A stretch of DNA of 64,000 nt, from positions 62,001 through 126,000 of the forward strand of contig NDFF03000383.1 in assembly GCA_002150815.3 (NCBI GenBank), in the 5' to 3' direction. Below the pieces are notes generated by a model. That model had not been told where the DNA came from. It was given only the letters and a program-made list of their open reading frames with translations, and ran no database searches. The stretch is from Grammothele lineata. Lineage: Eukaryota; Basidiomycota; Agaricomycetes; Polyporales; Polyporaceae. The first letter of the stretch is position 1. Each line of letters opens with the position of its first letter. A program made the translations under genes and the position numbers. Positions 12,270 through 23,281 of this stretch are shown here, piece after piece.

Positions 12270-12383
12270 CGGGGCCATCGAGGAACTAGAGACCACCTCA
12301 GCGAACTTCGTTCCTGTGTCTTCGTCCCGCTACCACACACCGCGAAACACCTCGCCCATCACCACCTCTCCCTCATCACCGCA

Positions 12384-12512
12384 ATGGACGCCTTCTTCAC
12401 CATCTCCTCCGCCGTCCCGGCCTCCGAGCCCGTCGTCGACATCACCGCCGAGCTCATCGACCGCGAAGGCACTGGCTCCAGCTCCAGCCATTCCAGTTGC
12501 ACCATCGCTTGA
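12384..12512 (+). CDS. Mating pheromone precursor 2 (CaaX, CTIA)
   Basis: A single exon encodes 42 residues starting MDAFFTISSAVPASEPVVD and ending in the CaaX box CTIA. A charged processing site DR lies 14 residues before the end. Cleavage there would give EGTGSSSSHSSC, with a farnesylated, methylated Cys after removal of TIA. The pro-region is nearly the same as in precursor 3 (EPVVD, TAEL). The gene lies convergent to the trehalose synthase-type gene, 541 bp away. The family assignment rests on length, start motif, processing site and CaaX end, all visible. Confidence 0.9.
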   Translation: MDAFFTISSAVPASEPVVDITAELIDREGTGSSSSHSSCTIA

Positions 12513-13053
12513 GCGGCCCCCTAGCCCCTTCATCAGGCTTCCGAGCTCTGATTTCGTTCACCACCGTGAGTCTCGTGCAACTCGCACCATTGCACCCTAG
12601 CTCATTTCCATCACAGGACTACATAGGCGTACGCCGCTGCCTTTTCGCTGCGACGCCCCACCACTGGTTCCTTCGTGGTTCTATTATTATCACCTTCGAC
12701 TTTCTGTATACGAACGGGTTTTGTTGGGCGTAGTGATGTAAAGATATGTTGGGGAATTCATATGGGTGTATATGTGATGAACCAGCGTGACGGTCTCAAA
12801 CCTCTGAGAATTCGCCGCGCAGCATCGGTCGCACAGGAGTAGTGCACGGTTCGTAGGCGGGATGTATACAAGCCTACTGTACACGAGGATAGTACTACAT
12901 ACAACATGTTGGTTACTACAGCGTTTATTCCTAACACAAACCCAGGCACCCAAAGATACGCTACATATATATCGAACACCAGCCCTTGATTTCCTTCTTG
13001 TCCTTCCGTCTACACGTCGGAACCGCACGCACTTACACGTACCCACCCACCGC

Positions 13054-16000
13054 TCACTTCGTCTCTGCGAAACGCCACAAGGTCGGTACAACCTGATCGA
13101 CATCGAGCCGCCACTTGGCGTCCGTGCCCTTGTTCGCGCGCGTCGAGCAGGTCTCCGCGCCGTCGAGCTCGTTCAGGCGGCGCATCAGCTTCTCGTCCTT
13201 GCCCACCGCTAGGACGAAGTCGTGCTCGCTCATGCCCTCGTTCTCGCCCGGCTCCGTTGTCGAGAGCCAAGCGGACGCCGCGGGAGCGGTCGCCGTGGGT
13301 CCCCCAGGGTGGAGCACCGCACCCACGGCGGTCGAGCGCGAGATGTTGTTCGGCAGGACGAGGAAGGAGGTCGAGCCGGGGATGATACGCAGGCCATATC
13401 GCTCGCCGAGCGAGTCGAAGATGTGGTTCTGCGCTTCGGCTGCTTGGCGGCGCGCCCAGTGCCAGTCGGACGCGTGTGGGTGAATGGTGTCTCCAGTCCA
13501 GAAGCGCCAGACGACGGACGCCTCGCGCTCCTCGACGAATGCGCCAGGTGTACGCTCGGAAAACTGTAGTCCACAGGTAATCAGACGGACATAATTTACT
13601 TTGACTTGTGATTGTGCTCACGTATTGAAGGATCTCCATGCAGGCGGCTTTCCAAGTCAAGTTGAAGTTCGCGACCATGCTGATCCACTCTGGAGACTTT
13701 CCTTGACGGTCAGAGCGCGCCTTGATGAAGCAGCCGTTCTCGGCGCTGCAAAAAGCAGCGTCAGCTTCGATCACGGATAGCTAGAACATAGAGAGCGTAC
13801 ATGATACCAATCGCTGGTGATTTCTCAGCGACGACGTCCAGCATACCCTTGACCGGCAGCCCGCTCAGGAGCCAGACCTGGTTGCGCGGGTCCTCCGCGA
13901 GCTTGTTTAAGAGGCGCAGTGCATCCTCAGGTGGCGAAAACTCGCGCTTCTCCCCTGGGAGCATGCCCGCGTTGCGTGCGATGGTCCGGATGTCGCGCTG
14001 CCAGATCGTGCCCTCGAAGTCGAGCAGCAAGAGGCGTTTCTGCGAGTGGCGGTAGCGCGGGATGATGCGTGCGACGTCGAGAGTGGCGATCGACATCGTC
14101 TCCGCGTTCTGCGTGTGCTCAATATTTGAGCGCAGGCAGCGCACGAGGAACGAGGTCACGAATGCTTGCGCGCTCTGCGTGACGACGTGGTTGTGCAAGT
14201 CCTGGGTGGTCGGGCTGATCAGTCGATGACGTCATTCAGCAGAAAAAGTCTAGAACGCACCTCCCAACGCGACTTAGCTTCATCGTCGGCCATGGTAAGC
14301 GCTTGATGAATGGCCTGCGCGGTCATACGTTTATCCCAGGGGTTGACAGGGATGCAAGACCTGAACCCGCTGAAGCTGTACGAGCCCGTGAACTCGCTCA
14401 GGATGAGGGGACGGTGGCGCTCGTCCTGGCATTCTACGAACTCGTGCGCGCGTAGAGCCATTCCTTCACGCAGACTAGTAACCATGAAAGCATCGGCAAC
14501 CGTAAGGAGAGCGAGATACTGGCTGAAGGTGAGATCTTGAGTGTGCAGGAAGACGACAGGCTGGTAGGTGAGCGTCGAGAAGCGAGAGTTGAGGTGGGAG
14601 ACGACGTCGGCCACGCCACCCTGAGCTTCGTTCTCCTCCGTTGTCTGGAGCGCAACTTGGATGAGGACGACCTTGCCTTGATATTCGGGATACTTGTCCA
14701 AGAAGGCCTCGAACGCCTGGATCTTCTGGCGCACGCCTTGGATTCCATCGAGCTTGTCGCGTCCGACGATGAGAGTCATGCCTGCATACCGTTGCTTGAG
14801 TAACTTAACCCACTCGAGGACGTCCGGCTCGTGTCTAGATCAACATATAAGCAACGGTTCGCAAGCACAGAAAGATAAAATACCAACTTCTTCGTAGTGA
14901 TGCTACTGACGTCAATACCCATAGGGAACACTCCAACGTCGACAAAACGGTCCTCCAACTGAACTCCTTTCGGGAGCGCCTCCGCGGCGAGAATGCGGCT
15001 CACGGTCTGGCGGAAGTGTCGTGCGTAGTTGGCGGTCTGGAATCCAATGAGGTCGGCGCCGAGGACACCATTGAGCAGATCCTCCCGGACGCTGAGGCAG
15101 CGGAAGATCTCGGACGAGGGGAAGGCGACGTGCATGAAGAAGCCGACTGGAGCATGGGGGAGGCGCTCGCGGAGCATCGCGGGGAGGAGCATGAGGTGGT
15201 AGTCATTCACCCAGATGATGTCACCCTCATTGTACGCCGAGACGATAGCATCCGCGAAGCGCTGGTTAACGGCCACGTATTGTTTGAACGACGCGCTCTC
15301 GTAGAAAGACTTGGTCTTCGGCGCGTCAGGGACAGCGTAGTGGAGCGCGGGCCAGAGGACTTGGTGGCAAAACTCGTCGTAACAACTGGCAAATTCGGAA
15401 TCGGGAATCCACACGGGGAGGCTGTCGCGTTCCTCGCGCATGCGCCATTCCATGTTGCGGCGAAGGCTTTCACGGAAACCGTCAGTGTTCGCGCCGAGGG
15501 TACCGACCCAGAGCTTGCGACGCAGTCTGTCTCCGACGCTCTCTATGGCATTCTTCAACCCGCCGTTGCACTATAACCATTGACGTGCGGTCAGTCTACG
15601 AGTTGCCTCAGGAACCAGTGTCGCTTACGTGTGGGTTGCTCTCGATGTGCCATTTCTGGCTGTGGGAGGTAGGGTCGTGCCGCGACGAAGACAGAGAACG
15701 AGAGGCCGTTCGTTGCGCGGACGAGCGAGAAGCACGGCGCTGTACGCGAGGTGACCCTGCCTGACTGCCGTGGTGGGTGGTCTGGAAGCCACGGGCACCG
15801 TTCGTTCCTTTCGTACCTCCGTTGACACCGGGAGTTTTCGCTCCCAACCTGCCAGCCAAAGCGTCCAATAGGGAGTCCGGCGGGGCATTTGCAGGCGACG
15901 ATATCCTCGAGAATGGGTTGCCGACCTCATTTCCGGGCGTAACAGACGGCGTAGGGTGACGCGTTGTCTGAGATTATCATGAGCACATGATACCCATGAG

Positions 16001-16401
16001 AGACAAGCAAAAGAATAATGAATGAACACATGTCGGGGAGTGCGAGAAAGCGCATATATGGGGATTACAGGTAATGTATCCAACAGAACCTCCCTCCCCC
16101 GGCTATGGAAGGCAGCTTAACGCCTTCGATCCCCAGAAACCCCTCTCCGATGCACAGATAGTGCGACTCGTCCGTGAAGCGACTGACTGCTCACCTTGTC
16201 CCTAAGATCTTCCACAATACTCTTCAGAGGCCCAGACGCCCTGGTGAGTGGATGGGGCCTTGCATGCGGGGTCGGAGCGGCGAAAGCGGGGGTCGGGACA
16301 GCGGGCTCTGCAGGCGAGGCGGGAGGCGACTCTCCGAGGACGGCGGTGCTGGGGAGAAAGAGGGAGGCGATGATGACTCGATGGTGTCTGAGCGAGCTCA
16401 T
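13054..16401 (-). CDS. Trehalose-6-phosphate synthase/phosphatase family protein, likely regulatory subunit (TPS3/TSL1-like)
   Basis: Seven exons (16401-16195, 15967-15629, 15570-14888, 14834-14261, 14201-13801, 13745-13622, 13563-13054) give 945 residues. The N-terminus (MSSLRHHRVIIASLFLPSTA) and linker PLKSIVEDLRDK are typical of fungal Tps2/Tps3 proteins. Residues from about 185 to 600 form a GT20 trehalose-phosphate synthase domain with VNDYHLMLLP, FPSSEIFRCL, GADLIGFQT and SLREGMALRAHEFVEC. A HAD phosphatase-like domain follows from about 640 with LLLLDFEGT. The second Asp of the HAD nucleophile motif (DxD) is Glu here (D662, E664), so phosphatase activity may be lost and a structural or regulatory role in the trehalose synthase complex is likely. 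Trehalose protects the cytosol in heat and desiccation. A CRE/E-box element sits about 95 bp upstream. Confidence 0.88.
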
Positions 16402-18103
16402 CGTGGGCGATGGCGGCGGGAGGAGAGCGGGAGGCGAGAAACTGGGCCGGTCCGACTTTTTGAGCAGCTGCAGCGGACGATCTCACTCATCGGTGACGTC
16501 ACGTGTAGCGCTGGCCGCGCCCTCTGGGCTCCGGTCGAGCGCGTCGGAGCGCGTCGCTGTCGACCGCGACGACGGAACTCCGACGATAGCCCGCGCTGGG
16601 CCCGGCGACGACGACCAACGACGACCAACGTTCGTCGTCGAGCTCTCATCGATGGCCACTCTTGCCTTCTTTCATCGTCTCGCCCTCGCCGATCCTTCCC
16701 TACAGGGCATCCCCGACGATCACAATCAGCCCGACAATCCCACAGGAAGGATAATCGTACGTACTCGTGTAGTCAATCGGACTGAACATTTGCCTTGAGA
16801 TTGGGTAGCACGGCCCGGCACGGCTGACAGCGGGAAGGCTCGAATACTGGAGGCCTGGCACAAGCTCGGGGCCACAGTTTCATCGCATGTTTGAAGAGCC
16901 GAATCCAATTTGGGTTATGTACTTTTCGGTTGGGTTGGACGAGAGTCTGGAACAGACATGAAGCCCTGGATGAGGTGGTACGATACCATTAACAGCGGTC
17001 GAACAAGTCATTGCTCTCGCTCAAACGGGCTTCGCCATCCACAGCTCCTCTTTCACCACGAGATACGTTGCAATTGGCATCTCATCCAGATATGTCAACG
17101 ACGCCACAGATACAGCCGTTCCGGAATTGAGGTAGATGGGTGGATACGTGTTACACGGAGAATTGTAGCGAAGCTGGACCTTGGTTCACGGTGAGCTCCC
17201 CTCGCGCCGTACGGATTCACCCCGTATGTACACTACCCAGTCTATCGAAATGCATCTTCTTTCGGCCTGCCGCATAAACGTGCTCAATAGCGCCTATAAG
17301 TCCATGTCTGGGTCCATCTTGCCTGCGCGACGAGATCCGTTCCAGCCTCCTTGAACACTGTTCTCAGATTACCGACTGGTGAGTTCAGCTTACGACTTTC
17401 ATCCCGTGTTCTCTTGACAAATGGTTAGGCCTTTCTTTAGACTGCACCGTGAATGTCCGTTCAGCGCATACGGCATAGTCGCTCAGCTTGCTCATCTTCC
17501 TGCAACTTGCAGCGCTCACGCCGGAACGCCTCCCCTGCTCTCTCTTTTGTCTCCGCAAGCCTCATGTCCGACGCCGCTCCACCCGCATTCACATTGATCT
17601 GGCGCCCCAACATCCGACGCGGCCGCGCTCACCATCCAATGCATCCGGCCCGGTTCTCTCTCACAAGATCGCCAGCTTCGCGAACGTTGCCCAAAACATT
17701 AGACGCCCAAAACACAATAGAGGTGAATCCCATGGCCCGACGCATGGCCCGCGGACGGCTTGATGGGTTCGCGCTGAGATCAAAGCCGGTGTTTCATAGA
17801 TGGTAGCTCGCGCATTACGCAAGCTGCCACCCCGACGGTCCCGCTGAGCGCAGCGCCGTAGGTACACGCGCTTGTGAAGACGTAGACGGTATAGCGCCGG
17901 GCGTTGAGTAGCTTCGGCGGTGTCACGTATTGTCTTCCCCTGCCTCTCCTTTTTCATAGAACTCACCGACGTTCTGATTATAGCGTGAGCCAATGGCATG
18001 CACGTCTGGGGCGCATCAAATGCCTGAGATAGCGCATCAACGCACACGAAGGTGGGTACTATCCCAATCGGCCATCTTGTCTTCCAGGACTCGGCGCTTA
18101 CAG
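16402..18103. other. Intergenic stretch between trehalose synthase-type gene and pheromone gene 3
   Basis: The left 150 bp is the promoter of the minus-strand trehalose gene. A 117-codon plus-strand frame (17453-17806) contains MSDAAPPAFTLIW but no motif or paralog, so it is not called. Otherwise nothing recognisable. Confidence 0.35.
16494..16505. promoter_or_regulatory. CRE (TGACGTCA) overlapping an E-box (CACGTG)
   Basis: TGACGTCA at 16494-16501 overlaps CACGTG at 16500-16505, about 95 bp upstream of the minus-strand ATG at 16401. Such sites bind bZIP (ATF/CREB type) and bHLH or bZIP stress factors in fungi, which fits a trehalose stress gene. The sites are seen; the regulation is inferred. 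Confidence 0.5.
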
Positions 18104-18246
18104 CTTATTGTCTTGCCATCCTCCAGGCGTTGAACATGACGCCGCGGAGCGCGCTGGGCTGGCCCGACAGCCGCACCCTCGTTTACCAACGAAGTTCCGG
18201 TTCTGCCTGAACGATGTGGAGCCTGAGGTCCGACTTTGCATAAATA
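18104..18246 (+). promoter_or_regulatory. Putative promoter of pheromone precursor 3: TATTGTC motif plus TATA-like box
   Basis: CTTATTGTC at 18104-18112 is identical to the motif upstream of pheromone gene 1, including the preceding CAG. CATAAATA at 18239-18246 lies about 139 bp before the ATG at 18378. Confidence 0.45.
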
Positions 18247-18377
18247 CCAAAGGTCAAAGCCCATCACCAACAGCGAAGTCGCCCTCCAGACCCCGCGTGC
18301 ACAACTCCCCTTCCGCCCTTCCCGGCATCTCAACCTCGCCCTCTTCCTCTCCCGCCTATCACACTACCTGCACCGCA

Positions 18378-18506
18378 ATGGACGCGTTCTTCACCATCGC
18401 CCCCGCCGTCCCGGCCTCTGAGCCCGTCGTCGACGTCACCGCCGAGCTTGTCAACCGCGAGGACACCGGCTCGAGCAGCGACCACAGCTCCTGCACCATC
18501 GCGTGA
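18378..18506 (+). CDS. Mating pheromone precursor 3 (CaaX, CTIA)
   Basis: A single exon encodes 42 residues, beginning MDAFFTIAPAVPASEPVVD and ending CTIA. The processing site is NR, and the predicted mature peptide is EDTGSSSDHSSC with a farnesylated, methylated Cys. It is the closest relative of precursor 2, sharing the pro-region with few conservative changes, and probably arose by duplication with the trehalose gene now lying between. As for the other two, the peptide would be exported and read by a STE3-class receptor. No receptor gene was recognised in the window. Confidence 0.9.
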   Translation: MDAFFTIAPAVPASEPVVDVTAELVNREDTGSSSDHSSCTIA

Positions 18507-19542
18507 GCGCTCCTGCGCCCGCATCTCACTCGCGGCGCGTTGCCTCGCGAGCACGGTACGTCCCTTCACTGTCGTCTCCACATATCGCACTGTGGACTCA
18601 CGGCACGTCCTTCCGATAGACTCACGCCGGCTCTCGCCGCACGTGCCTTCTCCTTTCACGACTACCACCACGCTTTTCACGACCACAGACCACATTTCTA
18701 CCACCCTCCGCCCACCGCGCGTCACCATCACGCCCACACTCCCTCCCGCGACCGCAGGGCCGCATCCACCACGACACCGCGGCGCCTTTCGTTCCGCCGG
18801 GGTGTCTGCGCCGACACCTTCACCATCTTCTCAGTCCGCATTGCGACTAAATTATCGACTTCATCATCGACTGCTCGAGTCAGAGTTAGGGTTCAGGCAC
18901 GAGGACGGGGATAGATGTAGAAGGGTGGAAGGGTGGGACGGGGTGGAAGAGGGCCTGGGAAGGATGTGCACCCCTTGACTCGACGCTCGGCAGCCGTTTT
19001 GTGTTTCGTCCCGGATGAGTCCGGAGACAGTTGTTGTACTATGGGTGAAATGTAAACCAGTGTATTTGCGCCATTTTCGTTGTGAGATGAATGGGGCAGG
19101 ACGTCATATAGAGAAAGGCGCCTGCAGTAACAGAAGCGGCAAGCCCATTGGACCTGGAACTGGTGACATCACTACCGGCTTCTTATACGAGTCAATGGTG
19201 GTATCGGTACACGGATTATGGACATTGGATATCCATCGAGTCACCTATCCACTAGCTTTGGTCCGATTGTTATCCGCAGAACCTCGTCCACAACCAGCGC
19301 TGCGACAGTCTCAAGGCCCAGCCGCCTATGTCACCGTCAGACGGTATTACATTCAGACGCCTCTACGTCACATAACTTATTGAGATGCACCCACACGACG
19401 GCGCGACTTCAGCCATTGCAACTCCGACACCCTCATACTATCACGTTTCCGCGGATTTATCCTTGTCATCCAACCACGGTGACCAGTCATTGTCTGTGCA
19501 GTCGACGGAGCCGATATAGCGTCAGTGAATATCTGGATAGGG
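18507..19542. other. Intergenic stretch between convergent genes
   Basis: It contains the 3' UTRs of pheromone gene 3 and of the minus-strand F-box-like gene. Open frames near 18.5-18.98 kb are C-rich and lack motifs. No further feature is supported. Confidence 0.35.
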
Positions 19543-20941
19543 TCAGCTACCGCAGAAACAGAAACACGCACAGGTGACATTCTTGACCCTTAGGAAGCCT
19601 GGCCTCGCCCGCGGCTCATGCAGCAGCGGCAACCGGAGCTTGAGCTGCGCAGCCCACCAGCCCTCGCTGTTATGGAAGCCCTGGAACCCGAATAAGAGTT
19701 GCGTATCGCCGTTGAATCGCTCAGGGCTCAGGGCGTGCTGGAGCTTGGCGGCGTAGCTTTCAATAGCGTCGAGTATCGTCTTCTTCGGCACTACGTGGTC
19801 GCGGGACGGCCCCGAGAGGTAATGTGAGACGGTGATAGTGCGGATATTCTTGGGGTCAAGGAGTGCGAGGTACCCGAGGAGGTCATCGTAGGATGCGCCG
19901 TCCGCCGTGACGGACACATAGAATGTGAACACCTTCAGCGCAGCAAAGATGTCTTCGTACAAGACACCCTCGCCTGAACAGTCTGAACAGATGATGAGGT
20001 TCAGATGGCAGCATGATAATGGCACTGGTCTGTGGATCGCACGCACCTCGAATTTTCTCGGTCGGTAAGACTTCTTCTGCCGTGATAGAGAGATTGGTTA
20101 GAGGGTGAGCAGGGTCAACAAGGCATAGTAATCCTTGCAGGATACAGCGCGGCAGGAACGCTGCCTACCTGCCGATAATGAACATGTCAACGCATAGAAC
20201 AGAAAGCTAAATGGCGTAAGCACTAACATCGAGAGAATCCAGGCAGTTCAGGTAGGGTCTGGCTCCCACTACAGAGTGACGTCTTTCCGAGCTAGTCCCG
20301 AGGAAAGTTGCTGGTGGGGGTGTCTTGGGAAGGCGTTCAAACTCGAGATCCATACATTCAAGAATCCGGATACCTCTCAGGGCTGAGAGAAGATAGAATA
20401 GACTGTGCGCACTCGTGAAGAGGACGCCGAAAATTTGAAGGTGAGTGATGGTAGAAAATCTGTTCAGAAAGAGCCAGGAGGTTCGATGCAGGGCCGAGAG
20501 GGCGGGTTTGAAGATCGAGGTTGTATTTCCAGCTTTGTCTAAGGGCAGCTCTGTTCGGATGCGGAGGGTATGCACCCAGCCTGATAGGCTGGTGGCTAAC
20601 GTCGTTGTGAAGGTGCTCATCAACGCACGATGCTCGACCGAATAGATGATGATAATCTCGTCTACGAAGCTACCCCACTCAGGCTTTTCCTTCAATGTCC
20701 TGTTCAGGCAAACCAAGTGGGATATCTTCACAAGGATGACATGTCGAAGCAGATTCATTTGGCTCCTAGCTCGGAGGCTGCGGCAGGTCAGCGAGAGTGC
20801 ACACAGCGTCTTGAGTTCCCAGCGGAAGTTGGTATAGAAATCGGCCTCGTCCGGCTCCTCCCACACTGAGTCGATGATGATCTCGATGGCCTCCACTGGG
20901 AACGCCACTATTGTGATACGGTCTATTGGAAACGAAAACAT
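19543..20941 (-). CDS. F-box/LRR-like protein 1
   Basis: Three exons (20941-20228, 20164-20047, 19973-19543) give 420 residues. The ATG at 20941 starts MFSFPIDRITIVAFPVEAIE. The following segment with EIIIDSVWEEPDEADF, LCALSLTCRSLRARS and NLLRHVIL has the pattern of the degenerate F-box seen in agaricomycete F-box proteins, which recruit substrates to SCF ubiquitin ligases. The rest is a leucine-rich repeat-like series of alternating hydrophobic segments. The C-terminal block VSHYLSGPSRDHVVPKK and FQGFHNSEGWWA is shared with the gene at 22054-23281, and both introns sit at matching positions. Substrate and role are unknown. It belongs to a rapidly expanding family in these fungi. Confidence 0.72.
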
Positions 20942-22053
20942 ATTAGATAACTTCACGGTCAGCACAACAGTGTCTCCCACAGACTGAAACCCTCAGCTAT
21001 AAGGAATTTCCGTCTATTAGCAAGCGCGCTCGTAATAGTAGTACCACCGGGAAGACTCCGACTTCGACGCCAGTAGCGAGCACGACTAAGAGTGGCACCG
21101 AGCAGGAAGATGGCGGAAGATCGTTGGGGGCCGAGGGGGCTAAGTATGGACCTTATCGAAGGGCTATTAAAAGTCCTCTCTGAAGCCTCGAAGCTGTCAG
21201 TCTATCCCCAGCCCGGTTGCCTCCAATAAGGAACCAGCACACGGATGGGGATAGTCTCAGCGAGCTGGCACGAAATGCTGCAACGCCTTTTGAAAATAAC
21301 ACCGGAAAGCCAAAATGCACTTACTACTCTGCTTATAGTCTTGGATATTGGAGCAGATATCCAGTACACCAAAACAAGCGTGAAAGAATTATGGAGAGGC
21401 GAGAATATATGACCACTTCGAACGGATGAGAGTTCAGGAAGAAGGGGGAAATAGGTGGTGCGGATGGGGTGGTGTGGGGCGCTTATGTGGAGTTATCCAG
21501 AATATTATAGCGCGTTGATCAATTCTGATTTTTCCAAGTTGGGACCAACGCCGGACGTTCTGAAGTGGAACTACCAGTAGTAGCAGCAGTAGCCCGATAT
21601 TTCAGTGGGGCTTTGAAGTTGAGGGTGGGGAATCCCCAGACTTGTTCTGGACAATTACTTACGTAAAGCTGAAGTCACACACTGCGATCTAGGCCTGTCT
21701 ATCGCAGCACCCTCGTTCCACTTGCAATACACTCCATTCGGAGGAGACATAAGAAGTCAGGTCCCAGTATTTCAGAATTGAGGTAATCGCCGCGGGGCTG
21801 GAACGCTGAAGACTGATCCATACACACACATAGCCTGACTGCGATTGTGGATTAAGTATGGCATGGGCTACACAAGAGAATGGAAGGCGAGCTCTAGTAA
21901 TTGTGAAGCACTGAGAGACATTTGACGTGAGCCGGCTACGGCCTTTAAGTGGCTTCCGACACCGGGGCGTCGTCTAGCCACGGAGACCACTCGGCATCTG
22001 AAATCGCGCGCTCCGTCAGTCATACTTACGTATCTTATGAGGCAAAGCGAATT
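20942..22053. other. Intergenic stretch between two F-box-like genes
   Basis: This is the upstream region of F-box-like gene 1 and the downstream region of gene 2. Lower GC than neighbours; no supported coding region or repeat. Confidence 0.35.
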
Positions 22054-23281
22054 TCACGTACAGGACACGTTCTCCACTCGAAAATATCCTGCTCGCTTGT
22101 GCACCTTGGGGAGGAGACGTACCAGCTGGTCTGCCCACCATCCATCGCTCCTGTGCAGGCCCTGAAACTGAAATACTATTCGCGTGCCGTCGGAAAACCG
22201 GCTCGGGTCCAGTGCCTGGTCGAGAAGATCCGCATTTCGTTGAATGCTGTCGATCATTGTTTTCTTGGGGACGACGTGGTCTCGCAGATCACCTGGGAGA
22301 AAATGCGACACCGTGATCTTCCCGATATCCCTGCTCAGGAGTGAGAGGTACCCGAAGAGATCATCGTACGCAACGCCATCATGAGTGACTTCTGCGTAGA
22401 AAGTGAAAGTCTGGAGGTCGTTAAAAATGTTTTCAGGCTTCTCAAATGCGGCTGTGCCTGACGTGAGCTTATTCCTACGGATGTAGCGGGGACGAGCTTA
22501 CTTCTGATGGTGTCCGTGGGTAACACTTCCTCGGCAGCGATTGTAAGGTGCCTTAAACGGTTGGGGGCGACTCGACAGAAAAGAGAGACCATTAGAGGAT
22601 GTGGGATGAATGCAACCTAATTGTGATAGGTAAGCTATATGTATGTCTAGAACGTTAAATTGTTTGGCCTACGTCAAGCGAAGATAGTTCAAGTGTTCGT
22701 GGAGGAGATGACGGGGAACAAGCCGATATCTCATCGAACCAGAGTTCCATGCACTGCAGCGAACGTACATTGCTGGTGTTTGACAAGAGGCGACCAAGAT
22801 CTCTGCCACGTCGGAAACGAAGCCCAAAAAGCTTCAGCTGAGTAACGGTCTGAAAGTTCTCTAAAGCCGATAACGCCACTCGCTGGAGGTCAAATACTGG
22901 GCGGTCATCTCCAGGGTTGACTTCTGTGCGGATGAGAAGTGCACGGAGGTTTGGTAAACTCGTTGCAAGCATGGGGGCGAAACTTGCGGCAGGGCTTTGA
23001 GTAGCGGTGGCGAGGATGACAAGGGTGTGAACGAACTTTCCGTGCGCTGGGGCACGCATAAGCATGGCGTGGAAAGAGTAGAGGTGCTTCATGTTGATGA
23101 TGGTGACTGTGTGCAGGAGGTTGCGCCGACATCGGGGGAGAAGAGTGGCGCAGCACAAAGAGAAAGCTGCCAGCGTACGGTATTCCAGCCCAAAATTGGA
23201 GTAGAAGTCGATGTCCTCCGGCTCCTCCCATACATTGTCGATTATTCGTTCCAAAATTTCCAGGGGAAGACGAACGTTCAT
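22054..23281 (-). CDS. F-box/LRR-like protein 2 (paralog of protein 1)
   Basis: Three exons (23281-22673, 22616-22502, 22451-22054) give 373 residues. The start MNVRLPLEILERIIDNVWEE is a clear F-box beginning (LPLEILERII), followed by LAAFSLCCATLLPRCRRNL. Downstream come LRR-like segments such as LATSLPNLRALLIRTEV and FQTVTQLKLFGLRF. The C-terminal part VSHFLPGDLRDHVVPKK and FQGLHRSDGWWADQ aligns with protein 1. Splice positions match as well, so the two are a tandem duplicate pair in the same orientation. A role as SCF adaptor is known for F-box proteins generally; the target here is unknown. Confidence 0.76.

Noticed and set aside
15016..15576. 186-codon plus-strand frame opposite the trehalose gene
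   Set aside because: Antisense shadow of the conserved GT20 domain.
16174..16798. Two overlapping plus-strand frames of about 200 codons
   Set aside because: They cover the minus-strand first exon and promoter of the trehalose gene; composition is low complexity and no motif is present.
17453..17806. 117-codon plus-strand frame with MSDAAPPAFTLIW
   Set aside because: No paralog, motif or splice support; C-rich composition makes long chance frames likely.
7000..19000. Search for a STE3-type pheromone receptor near the pheromone genes
   Set aside because: No seven-helix receptor exon series with STE3 motifs was seen on either strand. The only seven-helix genes in the window (31.4 and 43.8 kb) belong to other families.
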